Positions 50,891-59,665 of a DNA stretch of 64,000 nucleotides are shown in pieces. The notes under the pieces are model-generated. The model searched no databases, was not told the DNA's origin, and saw nothing but the letters and a program-made list of their open reading frames with translations. Made by a program: the position numbers and the translations under genes. Numbering within the stretch: position 1 is the stretch's first letter; each line of letters starts with the position of its first letter. Source of the DNA: Bacteroidales bacterium (GTDB lineage: Bacteria > Bacteroidota > Bacteroidia > Bacteroidales > UBA932). The stretch lies in the NCBI GenBank assembly GCA_017445755.1, contig JAFSSE010000025.1, positions 1-64,000 of the forward strand. Reading direction: 5' to 3'.

Positions 50891-52897
50891 CTAAAGGGTT
50901 GCGTATTTCTTCCCGTAGAAGAGCATCTGGCCGAGGTAATCGTCGGTGTAAACTACCTTGTAGTCAACTACTTCTCCGTTTTCCAGCACCGGCCGGATGT
51001 CCGGGTTGATAAAGCCGCCGTAGGGCTTCAGCTGGAGGGCTTCGTAGCGCTCGAGGACCTCCTTGTGGAGCTTGGGGTCGATATTTACAGCGTAGGTCTC
51101 AATAAGCTGCTTTCCGGCCTGGAAATCTCCCTCCGACTTGATTCTCTGGATCTCTGCGAGGAGTTCGGCGAAAAGGCCCCGGAGGGCTTCATAATCGTTG
51201 ACCACAAAATAGGTCTTTCCCTTCCGGACCTTCTTTTCGATAACCTTCTTCGCCGCTCCCTTTTCGTAGCACCACTCGGAAATCAGCTTCCGGTTCTGCA
51301 TATGGGCTTCGGTATTCGGCCGGCCGAGTTCGACCCTTGTGAACTGGACCATGAGACCGTTACGGATGTAATTGGAATACTGTGCCTTATAGGCCTCCAT
51401 GTCCGGCATGATCCCGAGCTCGACCATCTTCGGGTCGGCGCAGTAATACAGCCCGAAAAGATCTGCCCTGGCCTCTTCAAGGGCCGAAGCGTATTCGCCC
51501 ATGGCGGTTGTGGAAACGCCCGGGAGGAGCTGTCCGGAGCCATGGCCGAGGCACTCGTGGAGGTCCGTGTGGATTTCATCCGCGATGGTCCCGTACTTCT
51601 TTTCCAGCTCGATTTCCTTGCGGGAGTAGGCGAACTCGCTGAGGGTGCTTGTGGGGTACTCCTCGGCGGAGTAATCGTAAGTATGGGTTATATTGCTGAT
51701 TGTCACTGATTTGGACCCATGTTCCTTACGGATCCAGTCGGCATTCGGGAGGTTGATTCCGATGGGGGTCGCAGGATAGCTGTCTCCCGCGAGGCAGACT
51801 GCGTTGATAACCTTCGCGGAGATGCCCTTTACGGTCTTTTTCCGGAACCTCGGATCGACGGGGGAGTTGTCCTCGAACCACTGGGCGTTGGCGCTGAGGA
51901 TTTCGGTCCTTGCCGAGGCCGCGGCGTCCTTGATGTTTACATAGCCCTCCCACGAGGCCTTCCTTCCGAGCGGGTCATTGTAATCCTCGATGAAGCCGTT
52001 GATGAAATCCACGGTTCCGAGGGTGTCCTTGACCCATTCGATATTGAATTCATCCCACTTCCGCAGGTCGCCGGTGCGGTAGTAGTCGATAAGGATGCCA
52101 AGGGCCCTGGACTGGATATCGTTCTCGGCGACCGCCTGGGCCTTTGCGAGCTCCTCGGTGATCTTTTCGATGGCGGGGGAGTAGATGCCTCCGATTTTCC
52201 AGGGCAGTTCGCGGATGACCCCGTCCTCGCCCTTTACGAGCTTGGTGTTGAGCCCGTAGGAAATCGGTTCAGGGTCTTTCGGGTCCATGATTCCGGCGTA
52301 ATACTTCTCAACTTCCTCGCGGGTCACTCCCTCGTAGAAGTTCACGGCGGAGAGCTTCACTATATCTCCCTCTGTCGAGGTCGAGCGGCGCTGAGGCCAG
52401 ATTTCCGGATTGTAGATAATATCCAGAAGGCCGTCATCCTCGATGTCCGCCGACTTTAAAAGCGAAGCGAAATACTCCCTCGGGCAGTCCGGGAAGAATT
52501 TGTCCTCGGCGTAGTGGTGGTGGATTCCGTTCGAGAAGAAGAGCCGCTTGGCATAGACGGTAAAGTCCTTGAATTCCTGTGATTCACGGTCGCCGTCATA
52601 GTTGTCGAGGATTGTTTCCACGGCGTGGCGGACCCGGAGGTTGTCCTTGCAGTTCTGGTCCCAGAGGATGTCCCGGCCGTATTTTGCCGCCTCGGCGAGG
52701 TGGTAGGCGTATTCTTTCTGTTTAAGGGTAAGGTCCTCCCATCCGGGAATCCGGTAGCGCATTACCTTGATGTCGGCAAAGCTGTCTACAGTATATTTGA
52801 ACCCCTCTTCTTTATTTTCAGGAGTCCCGTTTCCCGTGCAGGAAGAAAGTCCCGCTGCAGTTCCAAGCAGGATTATCATACTTAATATCTTTTTCAT
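50891..52897 (-). CDS. Lipoprotein dipeptidyl peptidase III-like (M49)
   Basis: 668 residues. Lipobox LSSC (Cys20) makes it a predicted lipoprotein. The M49 zinc motif HECLGH is at 447-452, with the downstream EEARADLFGLYY glutamate ligand. Cleaves dipeptides from peptide N-termini; export fits a peptide-scavenging role. Promoter TAATTTTG is five bases before the ATG (leaderless candidate). Upstream partner of xerD on the same strand with a two-base gap. Confidence 0.92.
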   Translation of the reverse strand: MKKILSMIILLGTAAGLSSCTGNGTPENKEEGFKYTVDSFADIKVMRYRIPGWEDLTLKQKEYAYHLAEAAKYGRDILWDQNCKDNLRVRHAVETILDNYDGDRESQEFKDFTVYAKRLFFSNGIHHHYAEDKFFPDCPREYFASLLKSADIEDDGLLDIIYNPEIWPQRRSTSTEGDIVKLSAVNFYEGVTREEVEKYYAGIMDPKDPEPISYGLNTKLVKGEDGVIRELPWKIGGIYSPAIEKITEELAKAQAVAENDIQSRALGILIDYYRTGDLRKWDEFNIEWVKDTLGTVDFINGFIEDYNDPLGRKASWEGYVNIKDAAASARTEILSANAQWFEDNSPVDPRFRKKTVKGISAKVINAVCLAGDSYPATPIGINLPNADWIRKEHGSKSVTISNITHTYDYSAEEYPTSTLSEFAYSRKEIELEKKYGTIADEIHTDLHECLGHGSGQLLPGVSTTAMGEYASALEEARADLFGLYYCADPKMVELGIMPDMEAYKAQYSNYIRNGLMVQFTRVELGRPNTEAHMQNRKLISEWCYEKGAAKKVIEKKVRKGKTYFVVNDYEALRGLFAELLAEIQRIKSEGDFQAGKQLIETYAVNIDPKLHKEVLERYEALQLKPYGGFINPDIRPVLENGEVVDYKVVYTDDYLGQMLFYGKKYATL

Positions 52898-52902
52898 ATT
52901 CG

Positions 52903-52910
52903 CAAAATTA
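52903..52910 (-). promoter_or_regulatory. -7 box of M49 peptidase, leaderless candidate
   Basis: Minus-strand TAATTTTG, five bases, ATG. Confidence 0.6.
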
Positions 52911-52921
52911 AGAAAAATAAC

Positions 52922-52929
52922 TAACTTTG
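52922..52929 (+). promoter_or_regulatory. -7 box of C11 peptidase, leaderless candidate
   Basis: TAACTTTG, six bases, ATG at 52936; divergent from the M49 promoter with only 11 bases between the boxes. Confidence 0.6.
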
Positions 52930-52935
52930 CATTCT

Positions 52936-54300
52936 ATGTTGCGGGAAAAAGTGAGAAAGAGCCCCATCGCGGGTTTTATTCCGGGAGTGTGGCTCATAAC
53001 GGCCCTGCTTCTATTCTCATGTTCAATTCCCGAAGATTTCCAGACCTCATCCTCCAGGACCGAGTCCTCGGGCCATACCGATTTTACCGCCTCCGGAAAG
53101 TACGGGAAGGTCATGATCCTTTATTCGGCGGGCTTCAATTCCCTTTCGCAGTATCTCCAGGACGATATTGACGAGCTCATAGAGGGCTTTGTCCCAAAGA
53201 CTTCCCACGACGTAATGCTCGTATATTCGAGGAAAACGCCGGGATATCTCAAGTACACTACCGAAACTCCCTCCGTTCTTTTCCGGATTAAGAAAAACCC
53301 CGAGGGGGAAACCGTCTGCGACACCCTTGTGACCTACCCGGATGACCAGAAGTCGTCGAAGGCGGAAACCATGAACGAGGTGCTTACCTATATCCGGGAC
53401 CGTTTCCCGGCGGAGAGCTACGGGATGATCTTCTCCTCCCATGCCTCCGGCTGGCTTCCGAAGGGCTATTATAACAGTCCTGAGCGCTTTGAATCCGGCA
53501 CAATGACCTACTCCAGGGCCTTTTATCGCTCCCGTCCTCTGCCCTATGTGCCCCTTCCGGAGGAACCCGGCATGAGGGCCGTTAAGAGTGTCGGCCAGGA
53601 CGTTGCCGTCGAGGGCACTGCGACCGTTTCCTACGAGATGACCATGAAAGAGTTCGCGGAAGCGATTCCGATGCACCTGGATTACCTTCTCTTCGACGCC
53701 TGCCTGATGGGATGCGTGGAAGTCGCATATGAGCTCAGGGGCGTAGCGGACCTTGTCGCCTTCTCGCCGACCGAGGTACTTGCCGAGGGCTTCGATTACA
53801 CTAAGATCGCCAGCCGCCTTCTCGGAGGGAGCGAACCCGATCCGAAGGCGGTCTGCATCGACTTTTTCTCCCAGTATGAAAACGATACGACCGGGGGAGC
53901 GACGATAACCCTTGTGGATACCCGGAAGATGGATTCCCTGGTGTCGGTGTGCAAAAATCTTTTCGAGAAGTACCGCAGCGCCATTATCGCTCTCACACCC
54001 AGCTCTGTCCAGGGGTATTACCGTTTTTCCCGCTACTATTTCTTCGACCTTGAGGACATCCTCCTCCAGGCCGGAATTACAGAAACAGAAAAGAGCACTC
54101 TTGAGAATGCCCTTTCAGAATGTATCGTCTATAAGAATTCGACCCAGGTCTTTATCTCCATCTATTTCCGGACCTATTCCGGACTCAGCATGTTCCTGCC
54201 GTCAATTATGACGACATATACCACGAAGAACTTCACCTACCTCAAAAACTACTATATGTCCGAGGTCGGCTGGAACAGCGCTACGGAACTTGTCCGCTAG
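52936..54300 (+). CDS. Clostripain-like (C11) cysteine peptidase, probable lipoprotein
   Basis: 454 residues. N-terminal hydrophobic segment ends at LLFSC (probable lipobox, Cys29). The C11 catalytic dyad is visible: His in [12 protein letters not shown] (about 168) and Cys in [19 protein letters not shown] (about 256). Secreted Arg/Lys-specific peptidase family. A TTG nine bases upstream overlaps the promoter, so ATG 52936 is used. Its stop overlaps the tdk stop (CTAG). Confidence 0.9.
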   Translation: MLREKVRKSPIAGFIPGVWLITALLLFSCSIPEDFQTSSSRTESSGHTDFTASGKYGKVMILYSAGFNSLSQYLQDDIDELIEGFVPKTSHDVMLVYSRKTPGYLKYTTETPSVLFRIKKNPEGETVCDTLVTYPDDQKSSKAETMNEVLTYIRDRFPAESYGMIFSSHASGWLPKGYYNSPERFESGTMTYSRAFYRSRPLPYVPLPEEPGMRAVKSVGQDVAVEGTATVSYEMTMKEFAEAIPMHLDYLLFDACLMGCVEVAYELRGVADLVAFSPTEVLAEGFDYTKIASRLLGGSEPDPKAVCIDFFSQYENDTTGGATITLVDTRKMDSLVSVCKNLFEKYRSAIIALTPSSVQGYYRFSRYYFFDLEDILLQAGITETEKSTLENALSECIVYKNSTQVFISIYFRTYSGLSMFLPSIMTTYTTKNFTYLKNYYMSEVGWNSATELVR

Positions 54301-54875
54301 GCCTCCCGGTCTTCTTTCATCGCCTTGTTGTAGCAGTCCCGGCAGAGGGGCTCATAGGTGTCCTTTTCACCGAGGACGACCAGTTTCCGGCTGTCCGAAA
54401 GGCGGTGGGAATGGTTCGCCAGGGCGCCGCAGCGGACGCAGATGGCATGGACCTTCTGGACATCCTCCGCAATTGCGAGAAGGCCCGGAATCGGGCCGAA
54501 TGGCTTGCCGAGATAGTCGGTGTCAAGTCCGGCCACGATAACCCTCACTCCGCGGTTGGCGAGTTCCTGGGCCACCTCTATCAGCGTTTCATCGAAGAAC
54601 TGTGCCTCGTCGATACCGACGACTTCGACGTCCGGATCAATCTGGAGCATCCTGGAGGGACTCTTTATCGGGGTGCAGGAAATGCTGTGGGAATCATGGG
54701 AAACGACGTCGAGTTCGGAGTAGCGTTTGTCGATCGTCGGTTTGAATGTCGCTATCTTCTGTTTTGCGAACTGTGCCCTCTTGAGGCGGCGAATCAGCTC
54801 CTCGGTCTTTCCCGAGAACATCGAGCCGCAGATTACCTCGATGCAGCCGGATTTTTTGTTGCTTTCTGAAAACAT
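54297..54875 (-). CDS. tdk: Thymidine kinase
   Basis: 192 residues, type II thymidine kinase: P-loop [15 protein letters not shown] (about 16-30), DEAQFFDE, lasso loop [13 protein letters not shown] and zinc cysteines in CVRCG and CRDCYN. Salvages thymidine. Shares a face-to-face promoter region with the next gene. Confidence 0.96.
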   Translation of the reverse strand: MFSESNKKSGCIEVICGSMFSGKTEELIRRLKRAQFAKQKIATFKPTIDKRYSELDVVSHDSHSISCTPIKSPSRMLQIDPDVEVVGIDEAQFFDETLIEVAQELANRGVRVIVAGLDTDYLGKPFGPIPGLLAIAEDVQKVHAICVRCGALANHSHRLSDSRKLVVLGEKDTYEPLCRDCYNKAMKEDREA

Positions 54876-54880
54876 TTCCT

Positions 54881-54909
54881 TATATTTGTGATTGGCTCTT
54901 GCAAATATA
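54881..54909. promoter_or_regulatory. Overlapping face-to-face promoters of tdk and the coiled-coil gene
   Basis: TATATTTG on plus (54881-54888) and TATATTTG on minus (54909-54902) form an inverted pair 13 bases apart. Each -7 box lies inside the 5' untranslated region driven by the other, so the two start sites nearly coincide and occupancy should be mutually exclusive. Confidence 0.6.
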
Positions 54910-54918
54910 AGTCAATCT

Positions 54919-55569
54919 ATGGAGAAAAACAATAAGGAAACGCTCGCGATTTTTGCGGCCGAAATCGAAGAACTGAAAACCCGTCTTGCTTCCCTGGAAG
55001 CCCGTTTCGAGGAACTGTCTTCCTCCCTCCCCGAAGAGGAGGAAGAGGAGGTGGTGACGGTGCCGGAAGTGGCAGACTTGCCGGAGGCGCCGGAAGTGCC
55101 TGAGGTTGAGGAGGTGGACGGCGATACCGGCGTAGTCGATATCGATATAGTCGACCTTCCCGTCCCGGAACCTGCACCGGCTGAGGAGCCGGTCGAAGAA
55201 CTTGTTGTCGAGCCGGCCGTAGAACCCGCCCCTGAACCTGTCGCCGAGCCGGTTGACGACCTGCCGGAGGATGAGCCGTCCCCGGCGGAGCTCTTGGCCC
55301 CTACCGGGTCGTATCCGTGGCAGACGGCAAAGCCCGGGCTGCCCGTCAAGAACCTCCGGAGCGGGATTTCCCTATTTGACAGAGCCCTCTTTATCAATAC
55401 TCTCTTCAAGGAGGATTATGTCCTCTATGACAAGAGCATCTCCGACCTTAACGCGGTCTCGACCTTCCCGGAGGCCGTGGACTATGTCCTTCGCCATTTC
55501 CCTGACTGGAACCTCTCCTCCGATGTGGTGTACAGTTTCATGATGGCCCTCAGGAAGAAACTCGGCTGA
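54919..55569 (+). CDS. Coiled-coil/acidic linker protein with a small C-terminal domain, unknown
   Basis: 216 residues from ATG 54919. A Glu/Lys/Leu coiled coil (about 1-38) is followed by an acidic Pro/Val/Glu linker (to about 140) and a compact C-terminal region (SLFDRALFINTLFKEDYVLY and DLNAVSTFPEAVDYVLRHF). No signal peptide. I do not recognise the family. It overlaps rsmI by one base (TGATG). Confidence 0.7.
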   Translation: MEKNNKETLAIFAAEIEELKTRLASLEARFEELSSSLPEEEEEEVVTVPEVADLPEAPEVPEVEEVDGDTGVVDIDIVDLPVPEPAPAEEPVEELVVEPAVEPAPEPVAEPVDDLPEDEPSPAELLAPTGSYPWQTAKPGLPVKNLRSGISLFDRALFINTLFKEDYVLYDKSISDLNAVSTFPEAVDYVLRHFPDWNLSSDVVYSFMMALRKKLG

Positions 55570-56261
55570 TGGCGGGAATCCTTTACATCGTCCCGACCCC
55601 CGTCGGGAACCTCGAAGACATGACCTTCAGGGCCGTCCGGGTGCTGAAGGAGGCGGACCTTATCCTCGCCGAGGATACCAGGACGAGTTCCCTCCTTCTG
55701 AGCCGCTATGATATCCATGTCCCCCTTAAATCCCACCATAAATATAATGAGCACGGCACCGTGGAGATTATAAAGGAGAAGATTCTCGCGGGGCTGAACG
55801 TCGCCCTTATCAGCGACGCCGGTACCCCCGGGATTTCAGACCCGGGCTTCCTCCTTGTCAGAACCTGCGCCGAGGAAGGGATTGAGGTTCAGACCCTTCC
55901 GGGCGCGACCGCCTGTATCCCCGCCGTGGTCTCCTCCGGACTGCCCTGCGACCGCTTCTGCTTCGAGGGTTTCCTGCCGCAGAAAAAAGGCCGGCAGACC
56001 CTTCTAAGGCAGCTTTCTGCGGAAGCCCGAACTATGATCTTCTATGAATCTCCCTACCGCCTTGTAAAGACCCTCTCCCAGCTGGCGGAATTCTTCGGGG
56101 CCGAGCGCCGCTGCTCCGTCGCGAGGGAGATTTCCAAGGTCCATGAAGAGCATGTCCGGGGCACCCTCGCCGAGGTTGAGGCCCACTTCAGGGAGCATGA
56201 GCCAAAGGGTGAAATCGTAATAATTGTCGAGGGGGCTCCCCACATAAAAAAAGCTGATTAA
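55569..56261 (+). CDS. rsmI: 16S rRNA (cytidine1402-2'-O)-methyltransferase
   Basis: 230 residues, tetrapyrrole-methylase fold: LYIVPTPVGNLEDMTFRAV, EDTRTSSLL, ALISDAGTPGISDPG and FYESPYRLVKTL. Makes the ribose methyl of m4Cm1402 in the P-site. Coupled to the coiled-coil gene; 14 bases before the HhH gene. Confidence 0.96.
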   Translation: MAGILYIVPTPVGNLEDMTFRAVRVLKEADLILAEDTRTSSLLLSRYDIHVPLKSHHKYNEHGTVEIIKEKILAGLNVALISDAGTPGISDPGFLLVRTCAEEGIEVQTLPGATACIPAVVSSGLPCDRFCFEGFLPQKKGRQTLLRQLSAEARTMIFYESPYRLVKTLSQLAEFFGAERRCSVAREISKVHEEHVRGTLAEVEAHFREHEPKGEIVIIVEGAPHIKKAD

Positions 56262-56275
56262 AGTGTCTTTAAACT

Positions 56276-57202
56276 ATGGAAAGAAAAACTTCATTCACAA
56301 CCGGGGCAATCGCTCTGGTCTTCCTCCTGATTGGTTATCAGAGCGCTGTCTTCATCCATAAGGCGGCCGCCACGCGTATTGCCTCCCTCCGGGACCGTCC
56401 GGATACCGTCTATGTGGTCGACTCCTCCCTTGCCGCATCCCTGCTACAGGAGGAAGGATTTCCTCCCGCGGCCTCTTCCTTCAGCGGCGCTGCGTCTTCC
56501 TCCGGCGGCGCTGCATTCTCCTCCGGCGGCGCGGCCTCCGTCATCACCATCCGCCGGAACGCCGACCATTCTGCGGTTGCATCGATTCTGCCGAAAGACA
56601 AACGCCGCATAGAGAGTTTCCGTTTCGACCCCAATACGGTTTCGGTTTCCGACCTTCAGCGGCTCGGCTTTTCCGAAAAGCAGGCGGCATCGATTGACAA
56701 CTACCGCAATAAGGGCGGTCGTTTCCGCCGCCCTTCCGACTTCGCAAAGTCCTATGTAGTAGCTGATTCCGTTTTCGAACGCCTGGAGCCCTACATCTCC
56801 ATACCGAAGGTCGATATCAACCTCTCCGACAGCGCCGCCTTCGACGCCCTCCCCGGAATCGGCCCCTACTTCGCCTCGAAGATGGTTTCCTACCGCACTT
56901 CGCTCCGGGGGTATTCATATCCGGAGCAGCTGATGGACATTTACCATTTTGACAGGGAGCGCTTTGACGGCCTTTCCGACCTCATAACGCTCTCCCCGCC
57001 GGAGCCCTACCCCCTCTGGGCCCTTCCCGAGGAAGAGCTTCGCACCCATCCATATATCGGCCGCCATGCAGCCCGTTCAATTGTACTTTTCCGGGAAAAC
57101 ACCCCTTCCTCCGAATGGAGCGTCGAGGCCCTCTTTAAGGCCGGCATTCTGGACTCCCTTTCCGCCTCCCGCCTTTCCCGCTGCCGTCTCGCCGCCCCCT
57201 GA
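56276..57202 (+). CDS. Helix-hairpin-helix membrane protein (ComEA-like)
   Basis: 308 residues. Membrane helix (about 11-30), a low-complexity Ser/Gly/Ala spacer (about 68-92), then repeated HhH motifs: LQRLGFSEKQAASIDNYRNK, FDALPGIGPYFASKMVSYR and a third near LRTHPYIGRHAARSIVLFR. ComEA-like exported HhH proteins bind double-stranded DNA during uptake, but these Bacteroidota forms are uncharacterised. The stop lies in the outer arm of a hairpin (57199-57257). Confidence 0.82.
   Translation: MERKTSFTTGAIALVFLLIGYQSAVFIHKAAATRIASLRDRPDTVYVVDSSLAASLLQEEGFPPAASSFSGAASSSGGAAFSSGGAASVITIRRNADHSAVASILPKDKRRIESFRFDPNTVSVSDLQRLGFSEKQAASIDNYRNKGGRFRRPSDFAKSYVVADSVFERLEPYISIPKVDINLSDSAAFDALPGIGPYFASKMVSYRTSLRGYSYPEQLMDIYHFDRERFDGLSDLITLSPPEPYPLWALPEEELRTHPYIGRHAARSIVLFRENTPSSEWSVEALFKAGILDSLSASRLSRCRLAAP
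56477..56536 (+). repeat. 21-bp tandem repeat inside the HhH gene
   Basis: Two 21-bp units (56495-56515, 56516-56536) and a partial one before them encode the SSGGAAF spacer. Such repeats can vary in number by slippage. Confidence 0.65.
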
Positions 57203-57257
57203 ATCTCGTCCGTGACGCAAGTTGTCGTGGCGCGAAATTCCGCGCCACGACATTCAG
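57199..57257. terminator. Strong hairpin between convergent HhH and mgtC-like genes
   Basis: A perfect 12-bp stem, TGTCGTGGCGCG (57223-57234) with its complement (57241-57252), loop AAATTC, nested in CTGAAT/ATTCAG arms. There is no T-run, so termination is uncertain; it may instead protect both mRNA 3' ends. Confidence 0.5.
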
Positions 57258-57281
57258 AATAAATGGCCCACCTCGCGGCGG

Positions 57282-57725
57282 CTATTGCTGCCCTTCCTTC
57301 TTTTCTTTCTTTTTGAAGTAGGAGGAGAGGAGGACGAGGAGGACGACGGCGGTTATAATGGTCGAAAGGAGAAGCATACCGGCGCCGACTGCGAGGCCGA
57401 TGACCGCGGAAACGAAGATGCAGGCGGCGGTTGTCAGGCCGGAGACCCCGTCAGAGCCCTTTAAGATGAGTCCGGCGCCGATGAAGCCGATGCCTGTAAG
57501 TACTTGTGCTGCAATGCGTCCGGGGTCACCGTTAAGAAGGTCTGTGTTTGTCTGGCAGATATAGATGGAGACCAGCATCGCAAGGGTGGAGGAGAGGCAG
57601 ATCAGGGTGGAGGTCCGGAATCCTGCCGGGTGGTGATGAATCTGGCGTTCGATGCCGATAGCAGCGCCGAGGCCGAGACTGACGGCCATGCGGATCAGGG
57701 CGGTGGAAAGAGTAATTGGCGTCAT
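57282..57725 (-). CDS. MgtC/SapB-family membrane protein
   Basis: 147 residues, four membrane helices. IRMAVSLGLGAAIGIERQ and AQVLTGIGFIGAGLILK match the MgtC N-terminal domain; no C-terminal ACT-like domain. MgtC proteins modulate F-type ATP synthase and low-magnesium survival in pathogens; role here unknown. Nine bases after the lipoprotein deformylase gene. Confidence 0.9.
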   Translation of the reverse strand: MTPITLSTALIRMAVSLGLGAAIGIERQIHHHPAGFRTSTLICLSSTLAMLVSIYICQTNTDLLNGDPGRIAAQVLTGIGFIGAGLILKGSDGVSGLTTAACIFVSAVIGLAVGAGMLLLSTIITAVVLLVLLSSYFKKKEKKEGQQ

Positions 57726-57733
57726 ATCTATGT

Positions 57734-58405
57734 TCAGTCAAGGTACGAAGGGCGGCGGTAGGCCCCGGCTGCTTCGAAGGCGGCGCGTTCGGCGGCCATT
57801 TCAGCGCTGGTAAAGACGGTGTCCGCCCGGTCGGTATAGAGGATGCCGTCGAGGTGGTCATGTTCATGCTGGAAAATGACCGCTGTGTATCCGCGGACGG
57901 TATCTCTCTTTTGGACAAGTGTTTCCGGGTCGGTCCAAGAGATTATTACACCGGAATATCTCGGAACGAGCCCTCTTTTCGAAGGGATGGAGAGGCAGCC
58001 CTCGGGACCGGATGAAACCTCCCCGAAAAGCTCTTCAATCAGGATATTGGGATAAGCTTCGAAGGGCTGTCCCGGCTTATCGTAGCGGAGGACGCATACA
58101 AGTCGCCTGTTGATGCCGACCTGCGGGGCGGAGATTCCGACCCCGTCCTGCTCCGGCGACTGGACGGTAGATAGCATTTTTTCGCAGAGAGTCCGGAATT
58201 CTTCGGATTTCAGCGCACGGTCCGACATCATCGTACTGGGAGTTCTGAGGATAACGCTGTCGAGGGGATTGTCGATCACCGTTACGTACATTACGGAGTC
58301 GCTTTCATGGATAATCCGCCGCTCCCGGGCGGTGAAATCACCATCCCTGTCTCCGCAGGAAGCGGAAAGGACGGCAAGGGACAGAAGTAAAATGAATCTT
58401 CGCAT
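57734..58405 (-). CDS. def: Peptide deformylase with a lipoprotein signal
   Basis: 223 residues from ATG 58405. All three deformylase motifs are intact: GVGISAPQVG (88-97), EGCLSIP (135-141, metal ligand Cys137) and HEHDHLDG (180-187, His180, Glu181, His184). Unlike the cytosolic housekeeping enzyme, it starts MRRFILLLSLAVLSASC, a lipoprotein signal with Cys17 in the lipobox. A periplasmic deformylase could act on formyl-peptides outside the cytosol; no cytosolic paralogue is in the window. Promoter TGTATTTG at 58426-58419. Co-transcribed with the MgtC-like gene. Confidence 0.88.
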   Translation of the reverse strand: MRRFILLLSLAVLSASCGDRDGDFTARERRIIHESDSVMYVTVIDNPLDSVILRTPSTMMSDRALKSEEFRTLCEKMLSTVQSPEQDGVGISAPQVGINRRLVCVLRYDKPGQPFEAYPNILIEELFGEVSSGPEGCLSIPSKRGLVPRYSGVIISWTDPETLVQKRDTVRGYTAVIFQHEHDHLDGILYTDRADTVFTSAEMAAERAAFEAAGAYRRPSYLD

Positions 58406-58444
58406 TGGGAAAATAAGGCAAATACAATACTGATTTTTTACAAA

Positions 58445-58471
58445 TACCCCATGCCTTGGCAGCACGGGGTA
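58445..58471 (-). terminator. Possible recA terminator
   Basis: TACCCC (58445-58450) and GGGGTA (58466-58471) with an inner TGCC/GGCA; only TTTG follows, so weak. Confidence 0.4.
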
Positions 58472-58498
58472 GGGATTAGAGGATTCTCGAAAAGGACT

Positions 58499-59533
58499 TT
58501 ATTCGTCCTTGACGGATTTCAGGGCTTCCCGGATCTTCTGCTCGATTTCTTCTGCGAGCTCGGGGTTATCCAGCATCAGCTGTTTAACCGCCTCACGGCC
58601 CTGGGCGAGTTTAGTCTCGTTGTAGCTGAACCAGGAACCGCTTTTTTTGATGATTCCGAGCTCCACGCCGAGATCGACGATTTCGCCGCTACGGGAGATT
58701 CCCTCGCCATAGACGATGTCGAATTCCGCCTTCTTGAACGGCGGGGCCATCTTGTTCTTTACAACCTTGACTTTCACGTGGTTACCGAGGGCTTCGTCGC
58801 CGTCCTTGATGGTCGCGGCACGGCGGATGTCGAGGCGGACCGAGGCGTAGAACTTAAGGGCGTTGCCGCCGGTTGTGGTCTCGGGATTACCGAACATGAT
58901 GCCGATTTTCTCGCGAAGCTGGTTGATGAAGATGCAGCAGGTGTTCGTCTTGGCGATATTCGCCGTCAGTTTACGAAGGGCCTGGGACATGAGCCGCGCC
59001 TGGAGGCCGACCTTGTTGTCTCCCATTTCCCCTTCGATTTCGGCCTTCGGGGTAAGGGCGGCGACAGAGTCAATCACAACGATGTCAACTGCGCCGCTGC
59101 GGATAAGGTTGTCGGCGATTTCAAGGGCCTGCTCGCCGTTGTCCGGTTGGGAGATGAGGAGGGTTTCAAGGTCCACTCCGAGAGCTTTTGCATAGCTTCT
59201 GTCGAATGCGTGCTCAGCGTCGATAATGGCGGCGATACCGCCGAGCTTCTGGGCCTGGGCGATTGCATGGATAGCAAGGGTCGTCTTACCGGAGGACTCG
59301 GGACCATAGATCTCGATAATCCTTCCTCTCGGGTAACCCCCGATGCCCAGAGCGTGGTCGAGCGAAACGGAACCGCTCGGAATGACCTGGCTCGCATCCC
59401 ATTCTGGCTGATCTCCCAGCTTCATGATCGTCCCCTTTCCATAGTCTTTCTCGATCTTGTCGATGGTGGCCTGCAATGCCTTCAGTTTGGCGGCATTGAG
59501 CTCGGGTACGGTTTTTTCTGCTTCTTTAGCCAT
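58499..59533 (-). CDS. recA: Recombinase RecA
   Basis: 344 residues. Walker [18 protein letters not shown] (about 74), L1 and L2 loops with [20 protein letters not shown], and the family C-terminal domain. Strand exchange and SOS co-protease. Monocistronic with its own TAACTTTG box (59601-59594) about 60 bases upstream. No obvious LexA box was seen. Confidence 0.98.
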   Translation of the reverse strand: MAKEAEKTVPELNAAKLKALQATIDKIEKDYGKGTIMKLGDQPEWDASQVIPSGSVSLDHALGIGGYPRGRIIEIYGPESSGKTTLAIHAIAQAQKLGGIAAIIDAEHAFDRSYAKALGVDLETLLISQPDNGEQALEIADNLIRSGAVDIVVIDSVAALTPKAEIEGEMGDNKVGLQARLMSQALRKLTANIAKTNTCCIFINQLREKIGIMFGNPETTTGGNALKFYASVRLDIRRAATIKDGDEALGNHVKVKVVKNKMAPPFKKAEFDIVYGEGISRSGEIVDLGVELGIIKKSGSWFSYNETKLAQGREAVKQLMLDNPELAEEIEQKIREALKSVKDE

Positions 59534-59593
59534 AAATGTAGGTTTGTTTAAGATTTATAGTTCATTATGGGACTGATAATATCCCGTCATTGG

Positions 59594-59601
59594 CAAAGTT
59601 A
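59594..59601 (-). promoter_or_regulatory. -7 box of recA promoter
   Basis: Minus-strand TAACTTTG; -33 element unclear. Confidence 0.5.
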
Positions 59602-59636
59602 TGAAAATAGTCCGACAAAACATCGTTTTTTTGTAC

Positions 59637-59644
59637 TATTTTTG
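59637..59644 (+). promoter_or_regulatory. -7 box of rlmN-patatin-recX operon
   Basis: TATTTTTG about 20 bases before the rlmN ATG; it rules out the upstream 59567 start. Confidence 0.55.
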
Positions 59645-59665
59645 CAAGAGAGTTGGATGCTGCTT

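Noticed and set aside
59534-59665. SOS box between recA and rlmN
   Set aside because: No palindrome resembling known LexA sites was found in the 130-base spacer.
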